This document shows positions 23,402 to 34,468 of a stretch of DNA of 64,000 bases, in pieces. The position numbers and the translations under genes were made by a program. The notes beneath the pieces are model-generated. The model did no database searches. It was not told the DNA's origin and saw only the letters and a list, made by a program, of their open reading frames with translations. Every line of letters begins with the position of its first letter. The stretch's first letter is position 1. This DNA is from Diphasiastrum complanatum (lineage: Eukaryota > Streptophyta > Lycopodiopsida > Lycopodiales > Lycopodiaceae), in NCBI GenBank assembly GCA_029204225.1, contig CM055113.1:30257524-30321523 (forward strand), written 5' to 3'.

Positions 23402-23831
23402 AAATCAAGTTTTAGGTTGAAGATTTGGGATTCAAACTTGGTGAGGGTCAGTAGTTGTACTGGCCACACGTGTAGACAACAATTTTATTTTGTGTCATCT
23501 TGATGAGTTTTTTGGTACATGGACATAACATTCTTCCCCCCTTGAACTACGTTTGTCTTCAAAAGTGAAAACTAGGCCCAAATCTACTTTATGCTTTCAA
23601 CTCTTTCCCATGAATCATTATCCTCAATCCGACCCTTCCACCTAATCAAGCACTCAGAGATAGAATGATTTTTCAATTGTTTACCTATGATCTTGAGTAC
23701 TCTTTCAAGTTCCAAAATACACTAAGTGATAAATCTTTCAAATGGGTAAGATCCTCATCAGATTCAACTATATCACCTTCATGTAAACTTAGTTTATGTC
23801 AGCTTACATGAAACACTGAATGAGCAGTCGG
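23402..23831 (-). repeat. Second copy of the chromovirus tail (428-bp direct repeat)
   Basis: Bases 23402-23831 repeat 22316-22742 with about 95 percent identity by eye, in the same orientation, and include the chromodomain remnant and the text around CATTCTTCCCCCCTTGAACT. The unit is not bounded by TG/CA and has no adjacent primer site, so I do not call it an LTR. Confidence 0.85.
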
Positions 23832-23904
23832 AAGTATCCACCAGTGAGGATGGCATTCTTACTATGAGAGCACATGACTTATTTGACGACCAACGACACA
23901 GTCA

Positions 23905-24190
23905 CAAAAAGCCGACTTTGTCGCATTTTGGGAAAATGCAAAAAGCCGACACTGTTGAAAATAGTTGAACTGTTGAACTATGTTGAAGGGTCGCTTTTCG
24001 GGAAAAGCCGACACTGTTCGCATTTCGGGAAAAGCCGACATTGTCGCATTTTTAAAAAAAGCTGACACTATTCAAAACATAGTTCATTTCTACAGACTGT
24101 AGTGACACTTAGTGTATTTCCGCAGATTGTTGCGAACTTAGTGTATTTTCTGCAGACTGTTGCGACACTTAGTGTATTTCTGCAAAGTTG
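23905..24190. repeat. Two short tandem-repeat blocks
   Basis: 23905-24062 holds three to four units of GTCGCATTT(C/T)GGGAAAA..GCCGACACT. 24090-24190 holds three to four units of about 33 bases with CAGACTGTTGCGACACTTAG. Confidence 0.85.
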
Positions 24191-24879
24191 TTCTTAATTA
24201 CTAGCCTCATATATGGAAAATAAGATTCACGGATTTAGAGCTGATTCCGTGTTAGCAGTTTACAAGCTAGAACCAACCAAATTCTCCCACCAAGCGTCCA
24301 CCTCACAAAGTCGTAAGCGAGTATGTAGTGAGATTGTTTCACCCCACTCGCCTCCTATGTCTCATCGACGAACTCAGCCACCACCTTTAGTTGCACATTC
24401 ACTCCCCACTGCAAGCTGCTCTGAATTGCAACTACCCTCGCCTCCGACTCCTCACAAATGCCTTCTGTGACAATTGGATCCACATTCCAAGTCGCGAAAG
24501 CGTACACTGCCTCTCCTCCACGTACATCTGCCATGTCACCATCCACATAGTGTTTCATAAAACTGTTTGATGATTCCAATCCCTTGGAGGCCGAAGAGCA
24601 ATTTATCATGCCTCAAAGCCCTACGCCCTTTGATCCAACTCCCATGGAATGAGATTCGATTAGTTCCAAGATGTTCTACAACACTTGGATGTTGTGCCTC
24701 AATCAACACAAATGGCAGATCCAACGTCAGAGTTTCAAGCACCAAACACCATCGTTATCCAGTTTGCGGTCAGATCTCCACATATTTTTGATGCTCAAGT
24801 CCCATAGGGATACAAAGATGAAGATATCTTTGAAGAGGAAGATCCGTAGGCTAATCTTCAGGGCAAATCAGCGCAACTT

Positions 24880-25898
24880 GTGGGATCAGTTTCTCCTGTT
24901 GCAACAATTACATTACCACCAATCGCTCTTGATTTTGGTGACATCCTAGGAGTTCACACACACCTAGGTTGGATGATCCAAAATATGATAGAGACAAAAT
25001 TATCTACGGAGAAAAAAATCTCAAATATGGGCTCGGAGAACACCTTGATTAGCCAAAAGCTTATACAGTTCAACAGGGAGCTGCAGATCGCAAGACAACA
25101 TGAAGCCAAGTCCGAGGCCGATCTCAAGAAGGCCAAACAATATAAAAAAGTGCTGGAGAATTATGTGGCTAAGCTCCATAACACACTAATAAGCGCTCAA
25201 AATGAAGTCGATAAAGCCGTCCAAGATGCCAGACAATAGGTTCACCTATTACAGGGACAATTGGATATGGCACAAATGGAAAATGAGCATATTCTCAAAG
25301 AATTGGATGCAATAGTAGAAGAGTGGAATAATCTGCTCCATACTCCTGTAGCAGATCGTCCTGCCTCACAAAATGAGATCACCTACTTGTTGCGGAAGGT
25401 TGAGACTTATAAATAGGCATTATTTTCTTCCAAGTTAGGTTCGACTCATTTAAGGGCAAAACGACATCTGAGTTGGCCAAGGCCAAGTCAATTATCAAAG
25501 AATACTAACAAGAAGTGGCCACTCTCCTATAGATAACTCCACAAATCTATATGTCAGTCATGTCAGCTTTTTCACCACCAGCACAAGATCAGGGGCCGGA
25601 TGACTCGAGCATTGGACAAATGGAAGAAAATTTATCACATGCACCACCAACTATAGAAGCAGGGCATTCCACAAATATGTCCACACCCCTTTTTAAACGA
25701 TCAATCACCATTGAGGAAGAAATCCAGAATTTTCTCAAGCAGCATCTGCATGAATTTTCGAGAGGTGGCTGGATTGTAAAGTTCAAGACTTTTGAGATCG
25801 AGACGTGGAAAAAACTAGACAAGCTGCCAGCATTGGGCGAGCAACTCTCATGGCGAAGAACGGTCTTTGAAAAAAATCCATATTCAATAAGGAGTTAG
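24880..25898 (+). pseudogene. Broken coiled-coil ORF, unrecognised
   Basis: A 119-codon frame (24880-25239) rich in Lys, Glu, Gln and Leu with heptad-like spacing continues in frame past a TAG for about 60 more codons (to about 25415) before a second TAG. A further frame at 25551-25898 (115 codons) has an acidic Ser/Pro-rich start and a basic, aromatic end. Together they look like remnants of one larger protein with a coiled coil, perhaps the N-terminal part of a retroelement polyprotein. I recognise no family. Confidence 0.4.
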
Positions 25899-27084
25899 CC
25901 CATCTTGAAGAGCCGTCAGTAGACAAGTTGCGTTAGGCCCCAAGTATGGCACACTACATGCATAAGTCCAACTTGTGGTGCCATTAGTCACCAGGGGGCA
26001 AGGAATCGATTTTGCAAGTCTCAGGTTTAAATTTAGACTTAAAAAAGTATGCAAAAGTCAATGTCAAGATTCTTAAAAAGAACTTGCATTCTATATTGAG
26101 ACTTGAAATTCTTAGTCCCATAAGTAAGTGTGAAAAGGACACTCCACAAGCTTCTATAAAGAGAAGCCTTTTTATGTAATTTCTATGCAAGAGAGCTAAG
26201 TGCAACCATTTTGGGTCCACTTGTGCTAATTTTGGTGTGTGGCTAATTATAGTGTGGCTTTATGCTCATTGCTTTTGTTTCTAAGTTCTTGCTAATTTAG
26301 CCCATGTTAGCATATGTGCTTAATCATTGTGTGTTTCTAATTTAATGAAGTTTTTTAGAGAGTTTGTGGAAGAGTGTGTGAGTGAGTAGAGAGGGAAAAG
26401 AGAGAGAGAGAGGAGAGTGTGTGGAAGAGTGTGTTAGAGTTAGTGTGGTTTTGGTTTTAAAGTTAGTATTATTTGTTTTAGTTGTGTTTTCAAGGCATCT
26501 TGCTTGCAAGTAGAAATAGTGTTAATCCTCTTGTTTTGCATGCATCTTCAAGGCTCCTAGGTTTGAGCCCTACTTCCCATGCTACAAACGACTTGGAAGA
26601 AGGTGGAAGAAGCCTTTCAATCACAGGATGCCATGCTTGGACCACTTATTACGTAAAATCATTATTTCCATAGGCTACTTCCTTGTAAGGTACTTATTTC
26701 CTTGATACTTATGGGCTCCATTGAAATGCCCCTTAGGCCTTGTATTCCAGCCCCCACACTCCCCCGCTGCTAAATGGTTGCTGGTCTCATGGCAATTATT
26801 GTTTTTTTTTTTGATACCCTTGTTGATTCACTTTGTTGCACAATACTGTATTTGGTGGCCTTCAACGTCCTTACCTATAACCTAACTAACTCCATGAACC
26901 ATGTAGACTGTTTTTTCATACCTAGAAATACTCTACTCTCGACACATAACTCCACTCTCTGTACATTGTATCACAAAAAGACAAACGAATAGAAGAACTA
27001 TTCATAAATAATTGGGAAAATGCAAAGAAAGGTGAAAAATAATTTGTGTTATTGTCGTGATGCAAGTTTCAGGATACTTTCCTA
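25899..27084. other. Unassigned DNA
   Basis: A GA-rich patch lies at 26380-26425. Nothing else is recognisable. Confidence 0.5.
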
Positions 27085-27540
27085 CAACGATGCTAGCTAG
27101 GCATCCCTCAAGGACGATTGTAAAAGCGTCTCAGGAGGATGCACCATCGCATCAGGAGCAGCAGTTCTCTAAGTCAGCAAGAAGCAGACCGATGTAGCCC
27201 AGTCATCCTGCGAAGCAGAGTACATTGCAGCAGCAAAGATGACCAACGAGATAATCTGGCTAAGTCAGTTCCTGGACGAATTGGACGAAACAAGGGATGA
27301 GCCTCTGGTCTTGCAGATGGACAACACCTCTGCAATACACCTGATGAAAGATCCCGTGTTCCATTCCAGAACGAAACAGATTGCGATCAAGTATCACTTG
27401 ATCAAGGATCTAATTGAAAAGAAGATGCTGCAGACCACCTTCATCGGAATGAAAGACATGGTTGCTAACATCTTTACCAAAGCCCTGACAAAGGACTTTT
27501 TGAGAGATAGAGCAGCAGTCTCGGGATTGTAAAACTATCA
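27085..27540 (+). pseudogene. Copia RNase H tail (3' end of a pol)
   Basis: Reads as the C-terminal RNase H of a Ty1/copia element: a KSVSGGCTIASGAA stretch, SSCEAEYIAAAKM, a DNTSAIHL stretch and a final HLIKDLIEKK...TKAL segment. Two tryptophan positions of the family are stops (TAG and TAA). It is followed by a purine-rich AGAGGGAGC and the LTR at 27557, so this is the normal pol-polypurine-LTR order. Everything upstream of RNase H is missing. Confidence 0.85.
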
Positions 27541-27556
27541 TGCTTTGAGAGGGAGC

Positions 27557-28501
27557 TGAAGAAACAAAACGTTTCTGTTTACAAAGCTTTGCTAGCTTTC
27601 AGCCCTCTGCCTGACGAAGATGTTCGCGAACAAAAAAGTCAAGAGACATGAAGCATGAAAGTTTTGCGAACATCTGACGAAAAGACACAAACATGAAAGA
27701 TTCACGAATGAGAATCTTTTGCTGTCCAGCACGAGAAAATCAGGTGACGGAAACGAAACCAAAGACACGACACGAAAAACATCGCGAGACCCTTTCTGCC
27801 CTCACGCTCCAAAGAATACCAACAAAGATCATGCAAGTACCCAGAAGTACATATATCTGATCTGGTGGCATGACATCAGCAGATACACTCTAGGTCGTGG
27901 CTAATCTGCCACTCTTGTAATTTCCTGATTATTTGTAGATGTTTAGTCACTCTAATCTTAAAAGTTACATAGAATGACTATATACTTGTTGGATGATACT
28001 TGACACAAAAGTGATGTATGAAGAAGTCTGATGCTAGTAAGCAATCAAGACGAAATACAGACAAGAAGTCCGCCTACGTGCGAGACGAGTTCTGTGATCA
28101 AGATCATACATCCACTTGTGAGAGAACCGTATTTCTCTCATGCCAACGCACTACGTGGATCTACATGCAGTGCTTAAAGAATCAAAGAAAGTCAATAGAT
28201 GATTTTGTAGCCATCGTGCACATGTCTTCTTTTATGATGAATGATCTTGAATGCAAATGTATCTGCTGTTATTTGTGTGTCTGATTCTCCCATTCATTTC
28301 AATTCCGCACATTGGTTGAATTTGTTGAATGCTGCATTAATTTATAAACGTAGATCAGCAGTGCCTGACTACATTCTGGAGGACTGTAGGAGTGATTCAG
28401 CTGGCAGTGTCCAGCGACCACATCTGAGTCCCATCCGAATCGCTGAGAATCGCGGTTGCTTTGCTTTCGCGACAGTTTTGCGACCGCGACAGATCTCTTC
28501 A
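27557..28501 (+). mobile_element. Copia LTR, 945 bp, shared between two partial elements
   Basis: Begins TGAAGA and ends TCTTCA, a perfect 6-bp terminal inverted repeat. On its left are RNase H and the polypurine tract, as for a 3' LTR. On its right are a primer binding site and gag, as for a 5' LTR. A truncated copy lies on the minus strand at 3555-4362. Confidence 0.9.
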
Positions 28502-28502
28502 G

Positions 28503-28515
28503 TGGTATCAGAGAC
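28503..28515 (+). promoter_or_regulatory. Primer binding site for initiator tRNA-Met
   Basis: TGGTATCAGAGAC one base after the LTR. It differs from the canonical TGGTATCAGAGC by an inserted A. Confidence 0.88.
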
Positions 28516-28620
28516 TACCTACTTGTTGTCATAATTTGACGTAGCCAAGAAGCTATCAAATCCTGGAGGCCAAGCATTCAGACAAACAACCATCAACGAG
28601 GGAACAGACTCCAAGAAGCA

Positions 28621-29259
28621 ATGGCTTCAATCAGCAACATGCAGAGCAAGATCTGCACAATTTTTGATTCTTTAGAATCTAGCTTTCTAGCTTGGAAAGT
28701 TAAGACATCACTGATACTCAAGGGGGAAGGTTTATTCCCTTGGGTGAATGGCACAGAGGAGATGCCTACAACATCAGGCAAGGGGCTACGTGAGTGGAGG
28801 GAGAAAAACTACAAGGCAGTAGCCTTGCTATCATCTTTCATCGAAGATAATCTCACACTTGACTTGACTACACTCTCCAAAACTAAGGCGATGTGGGATG
28901 CATTGCTCACCAAATTTCAAACGAAATCAAGAAGTCAAATCATGATGTTGAAAGATCAGCTGACAAATCTACAGTGGGATGGAAAGGACCTTACCTCTTT
29001 CGTAAGAAAGATGAAGGATTTGTTTCTATCACTACATAACTCTGGAGCAGAGAACACAGTGTCAACTAAGAAGCAGCTCACGTACCTGTTGAGAGCCTTA
29101 TCCAGATCATTCCAGACAACAAGAACCCTGCTCGCGAAAGATCCTACCATGAACCTCGAAAAGGCGATTGTCGAGATTCGAGAGGAAGTTGAGGCTAGAG
29201 AACATCTTGATCACAAAGATGGTTCTGACCAGGCCCTCTATGGCAACAGAGAAAAATAA
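28621..29259 (+). CDS. Copia-type Gag (N-terminal capsid part)
   Basis: 212 codons. Residues about 10-190 match the gag polypeptide of plant copia elements: an early FLAWKVKTSLILK stretch equivalent to the YxxWxxxM/L block, a WDALLTKF helix, LKDQLTNLQW and a MKDLFLSLHNSG segment. The frame ends in a Lys-rich run just before the zinc-knuckle region, where the polyprotein frame is broken. Capsid function in particle formation is inferred from the family. In this copy the product would be a truncated Gag without its RNA-binding knuckles. Confidence 0.82.
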   Translation: MASISNMQSKICTIFDSLESSFLAWKVKTSLILKGEGLFPWVNGTEEMPTTSGKGLREWREKNYKAVALLSSFIEDNLTLDLTTLSKTKAMWDALLTKFQTKSRSQIMMLKDQLTNLQWDGKDLTSFVRKMKDLFLSLHNSGAENTVSTKKQLTYLLRALSRSFQTTRTLLAKDPTMNLEKAIVEIREEVEAREHLDHKDGSDQALYGNREK

Positions 29260-30354
29260 AAAAAAAATTTAAGCCTAAGATGGAGTTGAATCAAAGACAG
29301 GATTGTGATCAGCATGTAGAGGGGACTGGCAAAGACAACTAGAAGAGCAAAGGGAGGTCCAAGCAACAACGTGCAGACAAGAAGACTTGTGTGAGATGTA
29401 GAAGAGACGGACATACAGTAGATACATGATGGCTCAATCCCAAGATTGAGTGTATCCATTACCACAAGAAGGGTCACGCAGTCGTGAATTGCCGCCAGAA
29501 CCCGAGGAACAAATCGGCACAGAACAGACAGGAGAACAGGAACAGGTCATCCTATGTCGAGGAGCCCGAGAGCTCAAAGATGGGCGAAGAAGGATCGAAC
29601 AGTAAGTGTTCGACCGCCTATATCTGTGAGACGTGTGTGCAACATCAACATCTGACACACATGAGGTGATCCTAGATTCAGGAGCCACCTCACGCTTCGT
29701 GACATCAAAACAAATAATGTCTGATTTCAGAAGTGTGGATCCTTCAAGATTCATAGTTCTTGGAGATGGATCTAGACATCAAGTGAACAATATTGGTTCA
29801 CTGTGGCTCAACACCAACGGTAGAGACAAATGACTCGAAGACGTTCTGTTCGTGTCTACTTTGCAACAAGACTTGCTTTATGTAGCAAAAATAGCAGATG
29901 CAGGGATGCGTGTGACATTTTCTGACGAAGCATGCAATGTGATTGATGCCAGTACCAGTACATTGATCACTCAAGGCAGAAGGAAAGAAAACCTATATCA
30001 TATGAAGGTACACCTACTTGCAGATCAGGTGCATCAGAGTCATGATGACTCGCCAGACACTCTGTGGCATAGAAGACTATGCCACATGAACTCAATGGCA
30101 CTTTTTCAAGCAAGCCATCATGGAGCAATAACAGGGGTCAGCATCTTGAATGCAACCAGTTCGACCACATGTGATGCATGTTTGAAGGGCAAGATGTCAC
30201 GCACTCCATTCATCAAAGACTCCTACAGAACGACCAAGATTCTGGAGTTAGTGCATTCTGACATATGTGGACCATTCAATGTGATCTCAGTAGAAGGTTC
30301 AAAGTTAGCCATTGGCCCTTTCCCTTGGCACTTGCTCCTAGGCCCTTGCCCCTA
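29260..30354 (+). pseudogene. Copia zinc knuckle, protease and pre-integrase, broken and truncated
   Basis: Continues the polyprotein with stops. Zinc knuckles lie at about 29390-29490: the first has a stop in place of its last Cys, the second has Tyr in place of its second Cys. The retropepsin region (29633-29833) keeps the DSGAT active site. A further TGA follows, then the gag-pre-integrase segment with HRRLCHMN and C..C zinc ligands (about 30060-30200) and the start of the integrase core (LVHSDICGPF). Homology ends near 30310, followed by a family-A LTR fragment at 30355. RT and RNase H are absent to the right. Confidence 0.82.
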
Positions 30355-31057
30355 TGTTGTAAAGCTGACTCGGGTGCACCCAGTGTGCCCTGTAAGACTC
30401 TAAGGGGTGACACTCCCTATGGTCCCAGAGCAAGTTAGAAAGTCAAAGACTGAGCCTCCGACCTGTGGTGAGCCAGTCAAGTAGTAACAAGTCATGAGCT
30501 AGCTATAGAGCTCGAGTCATGGCCTGGTCATGAACCAAGTTGATTTTGCCGCCAGGACGGCTCCCGGGACCCATGTCGGGAGCCAGACTGATTCTGCCAG
30601 GCTTGCCAAGCTTAATTAGTAAAATAAAAACTAAGTCAAGAAAAGCGTGCTTTACCATAAAGCACTTTATTCTAGGACAGAGGGGGCATGCCGAATCACA
30701 CCAGAACTATAGGGGAAGTCCGACAGACAGAAACTTGGGTAGCTCAACCAGCGCCAGGAATCCAGTCGCCAAGTCTCAGCTCCCTCTACTAGCACGAGCC
30801 AGGCACAATGTCTAGCATGTGTTGGTGGCCCCGAGACCAGTTAGTCTATGTATGAATGTAACCTCTTTCAAATTTAATAAAGTTGATCCTTGGGGATAAT
30901 TATCATTTCGGTTTTGCCTCCGAAAATGGTCCAAGTGGAAGGACCCTTACTACAACCTTTTTGCGTCGCTGGCGCCTAAGGGTCCACGTCACCGACATGT
31001 GGCTCGCCGCTATGCCATTTGGTCAGTTTGGCGACCGCTATGCCTTGGGTTTCATGT
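30355..31057 (+). mobile_element. Truncated, diverged family-A LTR
   Basis: Matches the first 700 or so bases of the LTR at 9512-10431, starting TGTTGTAAAGCTGACTCGGG, with many substitutions. It ends abruptly inside the LTR at a TTTCATGT sequence. There is no right end, primer site or second LTR, so it is an old fragment that truncates the copia element on its left. Confidence 0.88.
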
Positions 31058-31477
31058 TAAATATTTTCAAAACATTATAATGATGTATTAGATTGCATAA
31101 AAATTTCATAACAAATAAATTTATCAAAATGGAGAATAATAGTGTATAAGTAAACAAGAACTTTTTGTGAATCTCATAGAAATAAAATTTTGATTTTCAA
31201 ATTTGATTTTCCAATAACATAAGGTTCTGGCCAATTACATTTATATCTGCAAATTAATATCCAGCAACATATATTCGCTGATGTAATATCTAGTAACATC
31301 GCAGATAAGGCCTTCTCGGCTGATTGAGAGGCTTGCCCATCATCAACGACATCAGTAGCCCTATCAATGAAATCTTGAGGGGGTTCATTGATATCATCTC
31401 TCAAAACAACTAGCTCCCCTTCTTCGTTTAGTAATGGGGGAACCGATTCGGATGAGGCACTCTGGAACCTCTCAGAA
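31058..31477. other. Unassigned AT-rich DNA
   Basis: No gene or repeat recognised. Confidence 0.5.
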
Positions 31478-31600
31478 ACTCGATGACGTGCATCGACATG
31501 GTGTTACTAACTCGATGCAGTGCATCGAGTTGGTGTGTTGGTAGACCAATTGGTACACCAACTCGATGCACTACATCGAGTTGGTCCACCACTTGATGCT
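31478..31600. repeat. Palindromic repeat array, left cluster
   Basis: Three to four copies of ACTCGATGCA-G/C-TGCATCGAGT, a 10-bp inverted repeat with a one-base centre, at about 31478-31497, 31509-31531, 31559-31582 and (partial) 31591. TTGGT or ACCAA flanks the copies. The same unit forms a second cluster at 33600-33925. Confidence 0.88.
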
Positions 31601-31656
31601 CTGAAAAGCAAGTATTATACTAAAAATAACAATAAACAACTGAGTATCAAAATAGC

Positions 31657-33322
31657 TTACTTCTTAAACTCTAGGTGCATCTCGTCCATGCTAAGCTCCC
31701 TTGACACAACACGTGAAAGTACCGACACAATGGTGGTCTCATCCTTGATTCCCTGAAGAGATCTCTGCCAGTGCCCCCTCATATCATCTGCGAGCTCCTC
31801 AATCTGAAAGTCAAGCTTCTTTGTAGCCTGTTTTGACAAAGCTGTTAGAACAGCTTTTCCCTTAGAGATCTTTTGGCCCTTTAGCTCCTTATTCTCCCAC
31901 ATTCCGAAAATAGTGTCTTGAATATCCCACACCTGTCCTTGTCAAAAAGCCAATTGAAACCACGAATCATATTTACGAAGGCCATGTGACTTTTCGGACT
32001 CATCAACGACTACTCCAACCTCTAGCAACATTGGCGTCTCAATGCATCATCAACTTTTTTGTGAGATTCTAGATAATCAGCATATTCATGGTGAAAAAAC
32101 CTAATCTTTTCAACAAATGACATCCTAGCCCTGTAATCGTTATCATTATTGTGATCCCAGGCAAGTAACTTTGCTTCTTCGAGTGTCAGATTATAGAAGA
32201 TTTTACATTCAACAAATCGGAAAATACTGGTAGTCGGATAAGCGGCCACTAGATGTCTTCACGCCTCGGTTGAGTGGGATCCACCAATAACATAATAATC
32301 ATAAAGTCCAGTTTTTTTCTCATTAAAAACCTCCTTTGAAGGACACTGGTAAGGATCAACTAGCACAATGAAAGACACAACAGTCGCATGTGGATTTAGC
32401 TTCATTTTCTTCATCAAATTAGTGACATGCACTTTGTGAGGAGCTCTTACTTCCATCGTCCTCCTACCTGTATCGGGTTCAATAGAAGGCCTATGAAATT
32501 TTTCAATAGGCAAGGTGAAGATCTTGCGCGAGGCCAACTTTTCGTTCTGAATAGTCTCCCTGATTTTATTCTGATCAGTTTTGATTACACCTGTCTTTAG
32601 CAAACCACCAGGAAGTATGGCCTCACTTTCAGAATCACCATCACTACCAGAGCTGCTAGATAATCCGTCATCATTTTTTAATTTTCTCTTGGCCATGACT
32701 TTGACTCTCTTCATCTTCTAAGGGGAGTGCGCTTGAACCACAGCTTTTGTAGCCTGAGGTGGAGGGCGTTTCTTTTTTGGAGAAGGCCCTTTCGGTGAGG
32801 ATAGGTCTTCACTAATTGGCATAGATTGCTGAATAAAAGGCAGCAAATCTTTTATTAAACTCTTTGATTTTTTTAATATTATCTTCAACTTTTCAAGAAG
32901 GACAGTTGTTAAACACATGTTAGCCTCCACCAAAGAGAATAATCTAACATCGTGATTTGTTCCACAGGTTTTAATCAGGATTGACTCACCAAAGTCACCC
33001 TCATAGTCTATTATTTGAATACGACCACAGGACTATGAATTACCGTCTGTCAAAGGAGTTCCTTTAAGCTTGCACACATACAAAAATAGGCCTTTGGAGA
33101 ATACGATAATGCCTAAGAATTATTTGGCAATTTCTTAATGGAAGATGAGGAAGATTCTTTAACTAACTTTCCTTTTGGATCTTCCATATTCGCATCAGAA
33201 TAATGTCTAGGCAATGGATCGGCTTGTCTGGCCTTCAACATTGCTGGAATCTGTGTATCAGGTAATATTCCTAAATTTCGGCTGTCATGTGATAACTTTA
33301 GTCGTTTCTCAACATTTGCCAT
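31657..33322 (-). pseudogene. ParB-like domain protein, pseudogene
   Basis: On the minus strand the pieces 33322-33113, 33112-32718, 32714-32259, 32249-32022 and 31990-31657 read as one protein of about 550 residues. After a Lys/Ser/Pro-rich N-terminal half comes a segment with EKFHRPSIEPD, then FIVLVDPYQCPS, then YYVIGGSHSTEA (about 32265-32290). The GG-S-H-S..EA box and the preceding P-rich box resemble the ParB/sulfiredoxin fold (box I and the GxxR/GxHR box). A segment with LTLEEAKLLAWDHNNDND and FVEKIRFFHHEY follows. Breaks: an in-frame TAG at 32718, a TGA at 32259 where Arg is expected, at least one upstream stop, one stop near 31940, and frameshifts near 33115 and 32025. The family call is from memory of motif shape. 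Its role is unknown. Confidence 0.55.
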
Positions 33323-33599
33323 TTCTTTTTCAGGGATTTGTTTCTTTTTGCTCCTAAAAATTAAAATAATACTCGTTATTCATGGTAATTCATCATCTAA
33401 TTTTTTGTTTTTAAAAATAATATCTCACATAAAAAAGCTTAATTTGATATGTTATTTCAACATTAATTTGCCTAAAGTTGGTAAAATGTTAGCTAATTTA
33501 CAAATATCATCGACATGTAGTTCAATCTTCTTCCTATAACTTGAAAATAAACTCAACAATTGTCACCATTTCAATGGACTGCAAAGAAATAGTGTGTCT

Positions 33600-33925
33600 A
33601 ACTCGATACGTTGCATCGAGCTGGTGAGATAACATTACGCACTGCATCGATAAGGTAACTGTCTCGATGCAATACACTGAGCAGGTAAAAAACTGATGCG
33701 CTAAATGTTAAACATTTCGTAACAGTGCATCGATGTTGGTAACCAACTCGATGTAGTAGATCGAGTTGGACATACTAACTCGATGCACTGCATCAAATTG
33801 GTGCCTAATCTCGATGCACTGTATCGAGTTGTACCACCAACTCGATGCAGTGCATTGAGCTTGTTTCCTACAAAGATGCACTGCAAGGAAATATCCAACA
33901 TTTTTGATGCACTGCATCGAAATTA
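33600..33925. repeat. Palindromic repeat array, right cluster
   Basis: About eight degenerate copies of the ACTCGATGCA-N-TGCATCGAGT unit, spaced 25-60 bases apart, lie just upstream (minus-strand sense) of the ParB-like pseudogene. Confidence 0.85.
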
Positions 33926-34468
33926 TACTAACATATTACCCAACCCTAGGAAAGCAGTGGCAAATTTTTTTAACCCTAGGAATCTGCGGCGAGTAATATC
34001 CTTAAATCACACTACGGACATACTTGGTGGTCTTCATTTTGTGGAGGCAAGGGAGAGCGAGTGCAGTGCAGGATCTTACGCCTTCAGTCGCGCCTTCACA
34101 GCCTCTCAAGGAGGATCTTTGTGAGAACGCTATGCTCACCAAGAAATGATGTGCTCAAATGATATTGGGTGGGTCCTTTTATACTTTCTCCCTTTCCAAA
34201 TCTGAAAAGTTGTCTTGTCAAGCTTGAAATTATTAAAATAATTTTTATTTTTGTCGTGACATGCATAATGTTGATTTTTAAATATTTTTTTCACTCAATT
34301 TACATAGACCCTGCCCACAATTCATCTTGTGAGGTGAGCCTCTCGTTTTCGTTATATGAAGGAGCCCCAGTGATCGGTGTAAACAACGTATCAGAAAATG
34401 TGTCAAAAAATGTGTTAGAGAACGTGTCAGAGACTTTGTTAAATCCTATGCGTAGCAAGGACAATTGA
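33926..34468. other. Unassigned DNA
   Basis: Around 34380-34440 a short GTGTCAGAAA/GTGTTAGAGAA word is repeated. No gene recognised. Confidence 0.45.

Noticed and set aside
22316-23831. The 428-bp direct repeats as an LTR pair.
   Set aside because: The repeat includes chromodomain coding sequence and lacks LTR tips.
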